From positions 62,001 to 126,000 of the forward strand of contig CAVXZG010000004.1 of assembly GCA_963766375.1 (NCBI GenBank): a DNA stretch of 64,000 bases, written 5' to 3'. Below are positions 27,216 to 35,993 of the stretch, piece after piece; within the stretch, counting starts at the first letter, position 1, and each line of letters begins with the position of its first letter. Below the pieces are notes generated by a model that was not told the DNA's origin, searched no databases, and saw nothing but the letters and a program-made list of their open reading frames with translations. The DNA is from AC-32 sp963766375 (GTDB taxonomy: Bacteria; Actinomycetota; Thermoleophilia; Gaiellales; Gaiellaceae). Both the position numbers and the translations under genes were made by a program.

Positions 27216-28454
27216 GTGGCCGTGCGCGCTCCGCACCTGTACCGCTCGCTTCGCTGCTTCTGCCTGGCCGGCTTCTCGCTGCTGGCGGCGGACGTCGAGG
27301 GCGGAGCCGAGATTCCCTTCTCCTTCGAGGAGCACGCGGCGCGCGGGAACGCCTCGCTGTACGAGTACCGCCCGCTCGTCCGCTCCTACGTGGACGCGCG
27401 GGGCGAGCGGCTCGGCGCGCTGGCCGACGCGAACATCGTGCTCGAGGAGCTGCGCCGCGAGCCCGCGGCTGCGATCTATGCCGCCGCCCACTCGGGCAAG
27501 GGCGAGAGCTCCCTCCTGCGAACGATCGCGCTCCCGCTCCTGGCCGATGTCGCCGAGGCCTGCGGCGGCCTCGACTGGAGCGACGAGGCCTTCGATCGGG
27601 CCTACGCCGAGCTCGAGCGCACGCTTCTGGGCGAGCGTCGCACCTACGCGGCCGTGGCGCCGCTCGTCGGGGTCTCGGTCGGGACGCAGGTCGAGCTGGC
27701 CGAAGGCCTGCGGGTGCGGCTCGCCGCGACGGGCGAGCTCGCGGCGCACTGGCCTGAAGCATCGGGTCTCTTGCCGGCCGAGTTCGGCCGCGCGCCCGAC
27801 CGGCTCTGCGTGCTCGAGCTGGAGCGGACGCTCGCGCCCAACGTGCCAGAGCCGCCCGATTCTCCCGGTGAGCTGGCAGATGCGGTCAGCGCGCTTCGTC
27901 TTGCGACTGCAGGGCCGATCGCCGCGGGCCCGGTGCTCTTCGAGCGGCTGGACTGGCGTCCGTTCGCGGTGAGGCCGGTGCTGCCGATCGCGGCCGCGGA
28001 GCCTCGTGGGGAGCCGACACGGCTCGACGCCTTCCGGGCACGGCTCGCTTCCGACCTGCTCGTCAGCCTCGGCCGCGCCGAGGAGGATCCGGAGCTCGCC
28101 GAGGCGCTCGACCGCTGGGAGCTTTCGCTCTTCGCGGACGAGCCCTTCCGCTCGGAGCAGCTGCGCGAGGCGCTCGCGGCGCTGCTGGGCGGTGCGGACG
28201 GGCTCTGGGCCGCGGCGGTGCGGGCGGCGGTGCTGCTCGGCGAGACCGGACCGGATCGGGCAGAGCAGCTCGAGCGGTTACGAGCCCTGGCGCGCGGAGA
28301 GCCGGCGGGACGCGGGGCGGAGGAAGCGATTCGCAAGGCGCTGGTCGAGGCGTTGGCCCACGGCGACCGAGCTGCTCTCGTGGACTCGCTCGACGACGCG
28401 TTGATCGGGGTGCGCCCACGGCCGGCGGGCTACTTCGCCGCCCTGGCTTCCTAG
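27216..28454 (+). CDS. Hypothetical protein downstream of lhr-nei2
   Basis: A 412-residue acidic, mostly helical protein that I do not recognise. AGGAAGGAG lies just before GTG 27216. The N-terminus (LYRSLRCFCLAGFSLLAAD, IPFSFEEHAARGN) looks conserved. The C-terminal third is a repetitive Ala/Leu/Glu/Arg helical region (LREALAALLGGADGLWAAAV). There is no signal peptide or clear membrane span. It is spaced 9 bases from nei2 on the same strand, so it is probably cotranscribed with the repair genes. A repair link is only suggested by position. Confidence 0.7.
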   Translation: MAVRAPHLYRSLRCFCLAGFSLLAADVEGGAEIPFSFEEHAARGNASLYEYRPLVRSYVDARGERLGALADANIVLEELRREPAAAIYAAAHSGKGESSLLRTIALPLLADVAEACGGLDWSDEAFDRAYAELERTLLGERRTYAAVAPLVGVSVGTQVELAEGLRVRLAATGELAAHWPEASGLLPAEFGRAPDRLCVLELERTLAPNVPEPPDSPGELADAVSALRLATAGPIAAGPVLFERLDWRPFAVRPVLPIAAAEPRGEPTRLDAFRARLASDLLVSLGRAEEDPELAEALDRWELSLFADEPFRSEQLREALAALLGGADGLWAAAVRAAVLLGETGPDRAEQLERLRALARGEPAGRGAEEAIRKALVEALAHGDRAALVDSLDDALIGVRPRPAGYFAALAS

Positions 28455-28462
28455 TTCGGAGC

Positions 28463-29272
28463 TTAGATCCCCGTTTCCACGGCGGGCTCGGGCAGCACGG
28501 TCGTCCCGGGACACGGCGTTGCCTTCGAGATTCGCACGGCGAGGGTGCCGCCGCCATCCAGCTGCTCATAGCCGTCGTGGACGCGCACGGGTAGGCACAC
28601 GTCGTCGCGGCCGGCACTCGAGACGTGGAACAGGTCGACGAAATCCTCGGGGGCGACGTCTGTCTCCGTCTCCTGTCCGGGCTCGAGGTCACGGTCGAGC
28701 CAGGTCTCGTCGCACGCGCGACCGAAGCAGCCACGAACGGTGACGGCCTGCGGCGTGTCGTTCAGGAGCCGAAGACTCACCGTCTTGGTGTCGGATTCGA
28801 AGAACCACGGCACGATGAACACTGCGAGTAGAAGCGCGGTGCCGAGCAGGACGCCGATGCCGACGGCGACCTTGACCCCGCGGGTCAGGACGAGGCCCGT
28901 GTGCTCCGTCGGGGCCTGGAGATCGGGGTACGGGTCGGCCCAGGTCTCTTTGCGTTCCTGCGCCTGGCGCCTGCTCTCCTGACGGAGGTTCTGCTTCACC
29001 GCGTAGGCGAGGTTTTCGCGTCCGACGCGCGCGCGGTCGTCGGCGGTGTCGACGAGCCGGGCCATCTGGAGCACGTGGTCGAGGCCATCGGAGTCGCGCT
29101 GCTTGAGGTACCCACGGCGGGCATGGTCGAGGCGCTTGAGGGCGGCGAGTGAGTCGCCGCGGTCGATGGCGGCCCGGGCTTCGCCGAGCTCGCGGTCGGG
29201 ATTCGGGGCCACGGCGGGGACGAACCGTATCGCTTTCGACACGATCCGGACACACACGCGCGCGCAAGTCAT
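28463..29272 (-). CDS. Single-span membrane-anchored hypothetical protein
   Basis: A 269-residue protein. A soluble helical N-terminal half (ELGEARAAIDRGDSLAALKR, RRQAQERKETWADPYPD) is followed by one membrane segment (VAVGIGVLLGTALLLAVFIV) and an extracytoplasmic beta-type domain of about 90 residues with cysteine pairs (VRGCFGRACDETW, DVCLPVRVHDG). ATG 29272 is divergent from the small gene at 29288. The architecture resembles a membrane anchor with an outer sensing or assembly domain. No function is assigned. Confidence 0.68.
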   Translation of the reverse strand: MTCARVCVRIVSKAIRFVPAVAPNPDRELGEARAAIDRGDSLAALKRLDHARRGYLKQRDSDGLDHVLQMARLVDTADDRARVGRENLAYAVKQNLRQESRRQAQERKETWADPYPDLQAPTEHTGLVLTRGVKVAVGIGVLLGTALLLAVFIVPWFFESDTKTVSLRLLNDTPQAVTVRGCFGRACDETWLDRDLEPGQETETDVAPEDFVDLFHVSSAGRDDVCLPVRVHDGYEQLDGGGTLAVRISKATPCPGTTVLPEPAVETGI

Positions 29273-29287
29273 GGCTAGCGTCGAGGC

Positions 29288-29500
29288 ATGGACGAAGCGC
29301 GCGCCGTCTTGCGGCGATTGGGCCGGATCGAGGCGCTCGAGCGCGAGGGCGCTCCTCCGCGTTCCCTGCTCGCGGAGGTGCACGCGCTGCTCGGGGAAGC
29401 GGAAGCGTGGGTGGCCTCGGAGCGGGGCGGGGCCGACGACGCGGAAGCGGCCCTGGAGAGGTGCCGTGACGCCCTTGCCGCCCCTGCCGGGGCGCTGTGA
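29288..29500 (+). CDS. Small helical hypothetical protein
   Basis: A 70-residue acidic protein of two or three helices (RRLGRIEALEREGAPPRSLL, AEVHALLGEAEAWV), probably a short coiled coil. It starts at ATG 29288, 15 bases from the divergent membrane-anchored gene, and precedes azlC by 27 bases. Codon bias matches neighbours (third positions almost all G/C). No family is recognised. Confidence 0.6.
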   Translation: MDEARAVLRRLGRIEALEREGAPPRSLLAEVHALLGEAEAWVASERGGADDAEAALERCRDALAAPAGAL

Positions 29501-29527
29501 AGACGCCGTCGGTGGGCATGATGAAGC

Positions 29528-30193
29528 GTGTCCTCGTTCGTCTCGCGTTACCGGGACGGCGCTCGCGCAGCATTGGCGGTTGCGGCGACGGTCTGGTTTT
29601 TCGGCGCCTCGTTCGGGCTGGTCGCGCGTGCGGCGGGAATGGGCGTAGTCGCGCCGCTCGTCATGTCGGCCACCACGTTCGCCGGCTCCGCGCAGTTCGC
29701 GGTCACCTCGATTCTTGGTGCGGGAGGCGGCGCGGCAGCGGCGATCGCGGCCGCGGTGCTGCTCAACGCTCGCTACGCGCCGATCTCGATCTCGGTCGCG
29801 CCGCTCTTCCACGGGCGCCCCCTGCGCCGCCTGCTCGAGTCACAACTGATCGTGGACGAGTCCTGGGCGCTGGCAAGCCGCGGAGGCGGGCGCTTCGACA
29901 GGCGCATCCTGCTCGGGGCCGGGCTCCTCCTCTACGTCTCGTGGATCAGCGGGACGGCGGTGGGGGTGCTGGCCGGCGACGCGCTCGGCGACCCCAAGGA
30001 CCTCGGCCTCGACGGCGCGTTCCCCGCGCTGTTCCTGGCGCTGCTCGCACCCCAGCTGCGGGCGCCTCGCGCCGCGCTGGCGGCAGCCGTTGGGGCGGTT
30101 ATCGCGCTCGTGCTGATCCCGGTGACGCCGGCGGGAACGCCGATCATCGCCGCGAGCGCGGCCTGCCTGCTCGGACTGCGGAGGCGGTCGTGA
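29528..30193 (+). CDS. azlC: AzlC family branched-chain amino acid exporter subunit
   Basis: A 221-residue integral membrane protein with about six or seven spans. The family motif ATTFAGSAQFAVTSILGAGG (residues 48-67) and LLNARYAPISISVAP are clear. AzlC pairs with the small AzlD to export branched-chain amino acids (BrnFE/YgaZH relatives). GTG 29528. The azlD start overlaps the stop by four bases. Confidence 0.9.
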   Translation: MSSFVSRYRDGARAALAVAATVWFFGASFGLVARAAGMGVVAPLVMSATTFAGSAQFAVTSILGAGGGAAAAIAAAVLLNARYAPISISVAPLFHGRPLRRLLESQLIVDESWALASRGGGRFDRRILLGAGLLLYVSWISGTAVGVLAGDALGDPKDLGLDGAFPALFLALLAPQLRAPRAALAAAVGAVIALVLIPVTPAGTPIIAASAACLLGLRRRS

Positions 30194-30498
30194 GCACGGT
30201 CTGGCTCGTCGTGCTCGTGGTGGGCGCAGCGACGGTCGCGTTGAAGGCGACAGGCCCGGTGCTCCTTGGAAGCCGCACCTTGCCGCCGGCGATCGCGGAC
30301 GTGGTTGCGCTGCTCGCGCCGGTCCTGTTGGCCGCGCTCGTCGTGACGCAGACCGTTGGAGGTGACGGCGAGCTCGTCTTCGATGCGAGGCTCGCAGGAG
30401 TCGGCGCCGGTGCCGTCGCGATCGCGGCGCGAGCGCCCCTGCCAGCCGTCGTGCTGGTCGCAGCCGCCGCCACCGCGCTGGTGCGCCTCCTTACCTAG
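30190..30498 (+). CDS. azlD: AzlD family exporter subunit
   Basis: A 102-residue hydrophobic protein with about four spans (WLVVLVVGAATVALKATGP, VALLAPVLLAALVVTQT). It is the small partner of AzlC. GTG 30190 overlaps the azlC stop (GTGA), so expression is coupled. The conserved AALVV and late hydrophobic segment are typical of AzlD. Confidence 0.87.
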   Translation: MSTVWLVVLVVGAATVALKATGPVLLGSRTLPPAIADVVALLAPVLLAALVVTQTVGGDGELVFDARLAGVGAGAVAIAARAPLPAVVLVAAAATALVRLLT

Positions 30499-30556
30499 CG
30501 GGCCGTCCTACGGCGCTCGTAAATTCCCTAAGCGAAGCGAGGCCCAAAGCGAGAGC

Positions 30557-30580
30557 GCGGAAAATCGAACGGATTTCCGC
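30557..30580 (+). promoter_or_regulatory. Stem-loop next to a strong ribosome site upstream of parA
   Basis: GCGGAAA (30557-30563) and TTTCCGC (30574-30580) form a 7-bp stem with a 10-base loop, directly followed by GGAGGT at 30581-30586. The structure ends exactly where the ribosome site of the leader ORF begins, so it could tune access to it. The 120-base spacer 30499-30618 also holds an AT-rich TAAATT that could be a -10 element; I see nothing else in it. Confidence 0.35.
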
Positions 30581-30595
30581 GGAGGTATAGCTAGC

Positions 30596-30694
30596 ATGAG
30601 AGCGAAGAAAGGGGCTCGATGGGGCTTGCACGCCTGCTTCCGCGACCGGGAATCCGGACTGAAACGGCCAAAGGGGCGCCGATGGGCCGCGTGA
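30596..30694 (+). CDS. Candidate 32-codon leader ORF overlapping parA
   Basis: ATG 30596 follows GGAGGT by 9 bases and encodes a basic 32-residue peptide (core RAKKGARWGLHACFRDRE), ending at TGA 30692-30694 inside the parA start region. The best ribosome site here serves this ORF rather than parA. It could be a leader peptide coupling to parA, or an accident of the upstream sequence. Confidence 0.35.
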   Translation: MRAKKGARWGLHACFRDRESGLKRPKGRRWAA

Positions 30695-31452
30695 TCTCGT
30701 TTGCCAACCAGAAGGGCGGCGTGGCCAAGACGACCACAACGCTCAACCTCGGCGTGGCGCTCTCGGAGAAGGGCTTCAAGGTGCTGCTCGTCGACCTGGA
30801 TCCGCAGGGCAACCTGACCATGAGCCAGGGGCTGAATCCGGACACGATCGAGCGCTCGATGTTCGACGTGCTCGTGCATCGCCTTCCCATCAACGAGGTG
30901 ATCCATCATCAGGAGGTCGACCTGGCGGTTTCGTCGATCGATCTGGCCGGCGCCGAGCTCGCGCTCTCGAGCATGATCGGACGCGAGCGCGCGCTGGAAA
31001 AGGCGATCGCGCCGGTCAAGGACACCTACGACTACATCCTGATCGACACGCCGCCCTCGCTGGGACTGCTCACCATCAATGCGCTGGTCGCCTCCAACGG
31101 CGTGATCGTCCCCGTGCAGTGTGAATACCTCTCGCTTCGCGGGCTCGTCCAGCTCGAGAACACGCTCTCGATGATCCGCGAGAACCTGAATCCCGAGGTC
31201 GGGATCGAGGGGATCCTCCCGACGATGTACGACAGCCGCACGCTGCACGCGCGCGAGGCGGTGGAGATCCTCCAGGAGAATTTCGGCGACCTCGTCTTCA
31301 ACACGAAGATCCGCAAGACCGTGCGCTACGCGGAGGCCCCGGTGAAGGGCAATTCCGTTCTCAAGTACGACCCCAGCGGCGCCGCCGCGGAGGCCTACCG
31401 AGACCTTGCAAAGGAGGTGCTCGATGCCGCGAAGGCGCGCGAGCATGCGTGA
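30682..31452 (+). CDS. ParA/Soj-type ATPase
   Basis: A 256-residue deviant-Walker ATPase. RVISFANQKGGVAKTTTTLN gives the signature lysine KGGVAKTT, and DYILIDTPPSLGLLTINAL is Walker B. Such proteins position chromosomes, plasmids or other cargo. ATG 30682 with AAAGGGG upstream is chosen; an in-frame ATG at 30619 would add 21 residues. No parB gene and no parS-like 16-mer are seen nearby. Instead the gene overlaps an ftsZ gene by 29 bases, and the ribosome site of ftsZ is inside parA. Confidence 0.9.
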   Translation: MGRVISFANQKGGVAKTTTTLNLGVALSEKGFKVLLVDLDPQGNLTMSQGLNPDTIERSMFDVLVHRLPINEVIHHQEVDLAVSSIDLAGAELALSSMIGRERALEKAIAPVKDTYDYILIDTPPSLGLLTINALVASNGVIVPVQCEYLSLRGLVQLENTLSMIRENLNPEVGIEGILPTMYDSRTLHAREAVEILQENFGDLVFNTKIRKTVRYAEAPVKGNSVLKYDPSGAAAEAYRDLAKEVLDAAKAREHA

Positions 31453-32782
31453 GGGCCCGCTCGCAGAGCTGTTCCGGGCGACCGAGGCGGCACAGCGACA
31501 GGCCGAGAAGGAAGGCAAGCCCGAGGAGCCGGCGGCTCCGGTCGAAGAGGCCAAGGCCGCGCCGTCGCCGGTCGAGCCGCCCGAGAAGACCGTCGAGCAC
31601 GTCCCCGACTGGGAGGAAGAGGCGGCACCGACTCCGCCTCCGCCGCCGTCCGAGCCCGTCCGCCTGCCGGAGCGCGCGCCGGAGCCCGAGCGCGAGCGCT
31701 CGCGGCCGAAGCTCGAGCCGCTTCCCGAGCCGCCGCCGCGGCTGCACCGCGTGCCCGAGCCGGGTGCCTACATCGCCGTCATCCGCGTCGTCGGGGTCGG
31801 AGGGGCCGGTCTGAACGCGGTCAACCGCATGATCGACGCCGACATCTCGCAGGTCGAGTTCGTCGCTGTCAACACCGACATCCAGCAGCTCCAGACGAGC
31901 GACGCGCCGGTCAAGATCCATATCGGCCGCGAGCTGACCGAGGGCCTCGGCTCAGGCGCCGATCCCGACCTCGGCCGCCGCGCCGCCGAGGAGTCCTACG
32001 ACCAGATCAAGCGCGCGCTACGCGGCTCGGACATGGTGTTCGTCACCGCAGGCGAAGGCGGCGGCACCGGCTCAGGTGCGGCACCCGTCGTGGCGCGAAT
32101 CGCGAAGGAGCTCGGCGCCCTGACCGTCGGGATCGTTACGACCCCGTTCAAGTTCGAGGGCACCCGTCGGCTCCACCAGGCGACCGACGGCGTCGACATG
32201 CTCCGAAGCAGCTGCGACACGGTGATCGTCGTCCCGAACGAGAAGCTCCTCGAGGTGCTCGACCGGGAGACCTCGATGCTCGACGCGTTCCGCATCGCCG
32301 ACGACGTGCTGCGCCAGGGCGTCCAGGGGATCTGCGACCTGATCACCCTGCCCGGCTTGATCAACCTCGACTTCGCCGACGTGCGCACGATCATGAAGGA
32401 CGCCGGAACCGCGCTGATGGGCATCGGCTTCTCCGCGAGCGGCGAGAACCGCGCCCGCGACGCGGCGGAGCGCGCGCTGCGCTCGCCGCTGATCGAGACC
32501 GACGTCGGCGGCGCCAAGGGCATCCTGCTCTCGATCGCCGGAGGCGACGACCTCTCGCTCTACGAGGTCAACGAGGCCGCGGAGGTGGTCCGCGGTGCGG
32601 CGACAGACGACACGAACATCATCTTCGGCGCCACGATCGACGACCGCCTCACGGGTCAGGTCTGGGTGACGGTGGTCGCGACCGGCTTCGGCTCGCGCGG
32701 CGCCCAGCGCCGGATCACCATGCGCGCGGAAGCGGACAACGACGAAGGCTCGCTCGAGCCGCCGAGCTTCCTGCAGAGCTAG
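31424..32782 (+). CDS. ftsZ: FtsZ with a long acidic proline-rich N-terminal extension
   Basis: Tubulin-like GTPase that builds the division ring. The GTPase domain begins near residue 116 (IRVVGVGGAGLNAVNRM); the G-box GEGGGTGSG is at 210-218 and the T7 loop in LINLDFADVRTIM. The tail LEPPSFLQS matches the conserved FtsZ C-terminal peptide that binds division partners. The first 115 residues are unusual: a short helix (REGPLAELFRATEAAQ) followed by a Pro/Glu-rich disordered stretch. ATG 31424 has AAGGAGGT at 31411-31418, within parA. No other division gene (ftsQ, sepF, mur) is adjacent. Confidence 0.93.
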   Translation: MPRRRASMREGPLAELFRATEAAQRQAEKEGKPEEPAAPVEEAKAAPSPVEPPEKTVEHVPDWEEEAAPTPPPPPSEPVRLPERAPEPERERSRPKLEPLPEPPPRLHRVPEPGAYIAVIRVVGVGGAGLNAVNRMIDADISQVEFVAVNTDIQQLQTSDAPVKIHIGRELTEGLGSGADPDLGRRAAEESYDQIKRALRGSDMVFVTAGEGGGTGSGAAPVVARIAKELGALTVGIVTTPFKFEGTRRLHQATDGVDMLRSSCDTVIVVPNEKLLEVLDRETSMLDAFRIADDVLRQGVQGICDLITLPGLINLDFADVRTIMKDAGTALMGIGFSASGENRARDAAERALRSPLIETDVGGAKGILLSIAGGDDLSLYEVNEAAEVVRGAATDDTNIIFGATIDDRLTGQVWVTVVATGFGSRGAQRRITMRAEADNDEGSLEPPSFLQS

Positions 32783-32785
32783 GGG

Positions 32786-34394
32786 TTAGTCACACACCCG
32801 GGAGCGCTCGCCGACCACGGCGGCCGCGAGGGCGCTCGCCGGGTGCACCTTGAACGCGAGCTCGAGCCGTCCCGGCGTCCGCGCCGCGATCGTCGTCATG
32901 CCGTCGTCGCGCCGGATCAGGCAGGCGCCGCTGGCTTCCCAGTAGGGCGAGTAGCGAACCGCGAGGCGATAGTCGCCCGCGCGAGGCAGGTCGACGACGA
33001 TCCGGGTCCCGGTGAGCCGCAGCACGCGAGCGGGCGCGGGCCCGGTGATGATCGGCCGGGGATTCGGAACCTCGAGCACCGTCAGGTTCCTCGTTCGGAG
33101 CACCGGTCGCAGCCCGGAGTGGCCACTCCGCAGGAGCGCCGCCTCGTCGCGGGCGCTGTAGTCGGACGGCGCCTTCGTGAGCACGACGTAACGGACGCCG
33201 AGGCCGCGGAGCCACGCGAGGTAGCCCGCCGGAACGAGCTCGTCGTAGAGGAGCGCGTTCTGCGGGAAGTCGCTCTGGCGGAAGTCACCTCGCGCCAGCG
33301 GGATCTCGGCCTCCGCGAGGTACACGGCCGCCCAGTGGCCGGTCGTGTCCACCGCCTCGACGCGGTACGACGGCTCCAGGTGCGCGTGCAGGTACGCAAC
33401 CGCCGGCGCCCAGTACGACGGGCTCGAAGCCGGATCGCCGTGCCCCTTGATGATGCTGCCCGCGATCGGCGTCAGGTTCCAGGAGACGGCGAGGCAGAGC
33501 GCGGCCAAGGCACACCGGCAGCGGTTTCCAGCGGCGCAGCGAGAGCATCAGCACGGCGAGCGGCAGCGCCGCGTAGCGGAGGCGGGCGACGTTCTCTCCG
33601 ATCGCCGACGGGATGAAGTAACAGGCCAGGCACGCAACGAAGTAGACGACGAAGATCCAGCGCAGCGACTGCGCCCGCTCCACGCGCCACGTGAGCGCGG
33701 CCCCGAGGACGCAGAAGGTCAGCACGGTCGTCAGTTCCTGCCACGAGAACGGGAAGCGCCCCGGGTCGGGGAAAGCCCGCGAGAGCAGCACCTGGACCGC
33801 GCCGAAGCCGACGATCGTCAGCGCGGGGGCGAGCAGTGCGCGGCGGTCGTTCCAGCGTGAGATGCCGAAGCCGGCAAGCAACAGCGTCAGTAGCAGGAAC
33901 GCCAGCGGGCTTGCGGCAAGCGTGAGGGCCGCCAGTACGGCGAAGCGGCCGTGCCTCCGCGCCTGGAGCGACCACAGCGCAAGCAGGGCCAGGGCGGCTC
34001 CGAGCGCGAACGGGAACGCCGCCGAGAAGACGATTCCGGCCCACACGACCGCGAAGGTGCGGCTCGACCAGCGCGTGGACGGGCCCCACTCGCGCCAGAG
34101 CAGGACGGCGAACGCCAGCGCGGCGGTCGAGACCGTGGCGACCGCGAGCAACCGGATCCCGAGCAGCGCGGCGAGCGGGTAGTAGAGGAGGCTGTAGGTG
34201 ACGAAGCTGTAGTGGCCCGCGTACCAGAAGTTGTTCCAGAGCGCGAAGCCGTGATCGAGGAACAGCGTGCGCTGGTATGCATGCGCCGCCAGGTCTGATC
34301 CGGGCGGGCCGAGCCAGATGAGCAGGGCCGCAAGCGCGCCTGCCCCTCCGGCGGAGAGGGCGGCCTCGCGGACGAGCGGGCTGGTCTTGGTCAT
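32786..34394 (-). CDS. Polytopic membrane protein, glycosyltransferase-39-like layout, one frameshift
   Basis: About 535 residues joined, with roughly nine membrane spans in the first 350 (ALAALLIWLGPPGSDLAAHA, LALLALWSLQARR, YFVACLACYFIPSAIGE) and an outer C-terminal domain (YRVEAVDTTGHWAAVYLAE, YVVLTKAPSDYSARDEA). A shift of one extra base near 33510 separates RRWKPLPVCL from AALCLAVSWNLTPIAGS. The short outer loop with LAAHAYQRTLF, then LWNNFWYAGHYSF, resembles multi-span envelope enzymes such as PTPS-related or mannosyltransferase-like proteins. Function is not known. ATG 34394, divergent from the GGT gene. Confidence 0.72.
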
Positions 34395-34439
34395 GGCGGC
34401 TAAGGAGACTACCCCGGCGGGGCCGAGTAGCCTTCGCCC

Positions 34440-35993
34440 ATGCGAGGCGCGGTTGCAGCAGGTCATGCGCTCACCGCCGAGGCGGGGGCCCAGGTGCTCG
34501 CGGACGGCGGGAACGCCGTCGACGCCTGCATCGCGGCCGCGTTCGTCTCCTGGGTCACGGAGAGCCCACTGACCGGGCCCGGGGCGGGCGGGTTCATGCT
34601 CATCCACCACGCTGCCGACGACTCGACCCGCGTGCTCGATCACTTCGTCGCCGTTCCGGGCCTCGGGCTGCGGCGGCGAGGACAGACGGAGATGGACTCC
34701 GTGGCCGTGGACTTCACGCCCGAGTCGTCGCAGGCCTTCCGCATCGGCGCGGCCTCCTGCGCGGTGCCCGGGGCTGTGGCCGGGCTCGGCGAGGCGCACA
34801 GGCAGTTTGCGTCCCTGCCCTGGCGCGACCTGCTCGAGCCGGCGATCGCGCTCGCACGGGACGGCGTGGAAATGACCAAGCCGCAGGCCTACCTGCACGC
34901 GATTCTCGACCCGATCCTCCGGCACACGGACGAGGGGCGGGCGATCTACGGCCACGACGGCAACCGGCTCGTCGCCGGGGATCGCCTCGTGATGGCCGAC
35001 CTGGCCGAGACGCTCGAGCGGCTGGCCGAGAAGGGCGCCGACGACTTCTATCGGGGCGAGCTCGCGCGAGCTGTCGTGCAGCACGTGCGCGAGCATGGCG
35101 GGGATTTCACCCGCCGTGACTTCACCGACTATCGCGTGATCAGGCGCAGGCCGATTCGCACGAGCTTCCTGGGCCACGACTTCGAGTCCAATCCGCCGCC
35201 CTCGACCGGGGGCGTTCTGATCGGTCTCGGCGCCAGGCTGCTCGACCGGCTCGGCGGCCCCGCGGGCCCTGCCGGGAGCGCCGAGGCGATGGCGCAGGTC
35301 GTCGAGATCATGCGCGAGCAGGAAGCGGCCCGTGGCGGGCCCTTCGCGCGCGAGCTCTATCGGGGCGGCCTCGCCCGCCGGCTCTTCGACGACCGCGGCT
35401 TGCAGGCGACGGCGCGGCGGCTACGCCGGCGCCTGCCGGAGGTGCAGCGGGGGACAACGCATATCTCGGTCGTGGACGGGCAGGGGAACGCGGCCTCGCT
35501 CACCGCCTCGACCGGCTCGGGCTCAGGGGTGATCGTGCCGGGCACCGGGATCCAGCTGAACAACATGCTCGGCGAGTTCGACCTGGCCGCCACGGGCGGG
35601 ATCCCGCGGCCGGGGATCCGCTTCACGAGCGGGATGGCGCCGACGATCGTGCTGCGCGACCGGCGGCCGCGCCTCGTGGTCGGCAGCGCGGGCTCGCTGC
35701 GGCTGCGTGGCGCGATCTTCCAGGTCATCGTCAATGTGGTCGGCCACGGCCTCGGCGTCGAAGAAGCGATCGACCTGCCTCGGGTCCACCTCGAAGAGAG
35801 TCACGTCCACTGCGAGGGTGGGCACGACCCCGCGGAGCTGGACCGGCTCGAGTCCTGGGGCTACGAGCTCGCCCGCTGGCGCCGGCGCAACCTGTTCTTC
35901 GGCGGCGTCTCCGGTGTCGAGTTCCGCGAAGACGGCACGCTCGCCGCCGCTGGAGATCCCCGCCGCGGCGGCCACGGCGTCGTGATCGAGTGA
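34440..35993 (+). CDS. Gamma-glutamyltransferase family protein
   Basis: N-terminal nucleophile hydrolase of 517 residues. The catalytic threonine is expected at Thr339 in GTTHISVVDGQGNAAS. GGNAVDACIAAAFVSWVTES and GPGAGGFMLIHH match the large subunit, and TGIQLNNMLGEFD and SGMAPTIVLRDRRPRLVVGS the small subunit. Such enzymes split or transfer the gamma-glutamyl group of glutathione-like thiols or related amides. There is no clear signal peptide, so it may be cytoplasmic. ATG 34440. The GNAT gene overlaps the stop by four bases. Confidence 0.9.
   Translation: MRGAVAAGHALTAEAGAQVLADGGNAVDACIAAAFVSWVTESPLTGPGAGGFMLIHHAADDSTRVLDHFVAVPGLGLRRRGQTEMDSVAVDFTPESSQAFRIGAASCAVPGAVAGLGEAHRQFASLPWRDLLEPAIALARDGVEMTKPQAYLHAILDPILRHTDEGRAIYGHDGNRLVAGDRLVMADLAETLERLAEKGADDFYRGELARAVVQHVREHGGDFTRRDFTDYRVIRRRPIRTSFLGHDFESNPPPSTGGVLIGLGARLLDRLGGPAGPAGSAEAMAQVVEIMREQEAARGGPFARELYRGGLARRLFDDRGLQATARRLRRRLPEVQRGTTHISVVDGQGNAASLTASTGSGSGVIVPGTGIQLNNMLGEFDLAATGGIPRPGIRFTSGMAPTIVLRDRRPRLVVGSAGSLRLRGAIFQVIVNVVGHGLGVEEAIDLPRVHLEESHVHCEGGHDPAELDRLESWGYELARWRRRNLFFGGVSGVEFREDGTLAAAGDPRRGGHGVVIE

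Noticed and set aside
24231..27749. A 1172-codon open frame on the minus strand opposite lhr and nei2
   Set aside because: It is a mirror of the GC-rich codon pattern of the plus-strand genes, shows only Arg/Leu/Glu/Val-rich repeats without domains, and lies across two recognised genes.
28463..29812. A longer form of the membrane-anchored hypothetical starting at 29812
   Set aside because: The extra N-terminal residues are antisense to the small gene and azlC and are Arg-rich without features; ATG 29272 fits the divergent layout.
30499..32785. A parS site or parB gene that would make the ParA a chromosome-partition pair
   Set aside because: No match to the 16-base parS palindrome and no ParB-like sequence; the partner gene is ftsZ.
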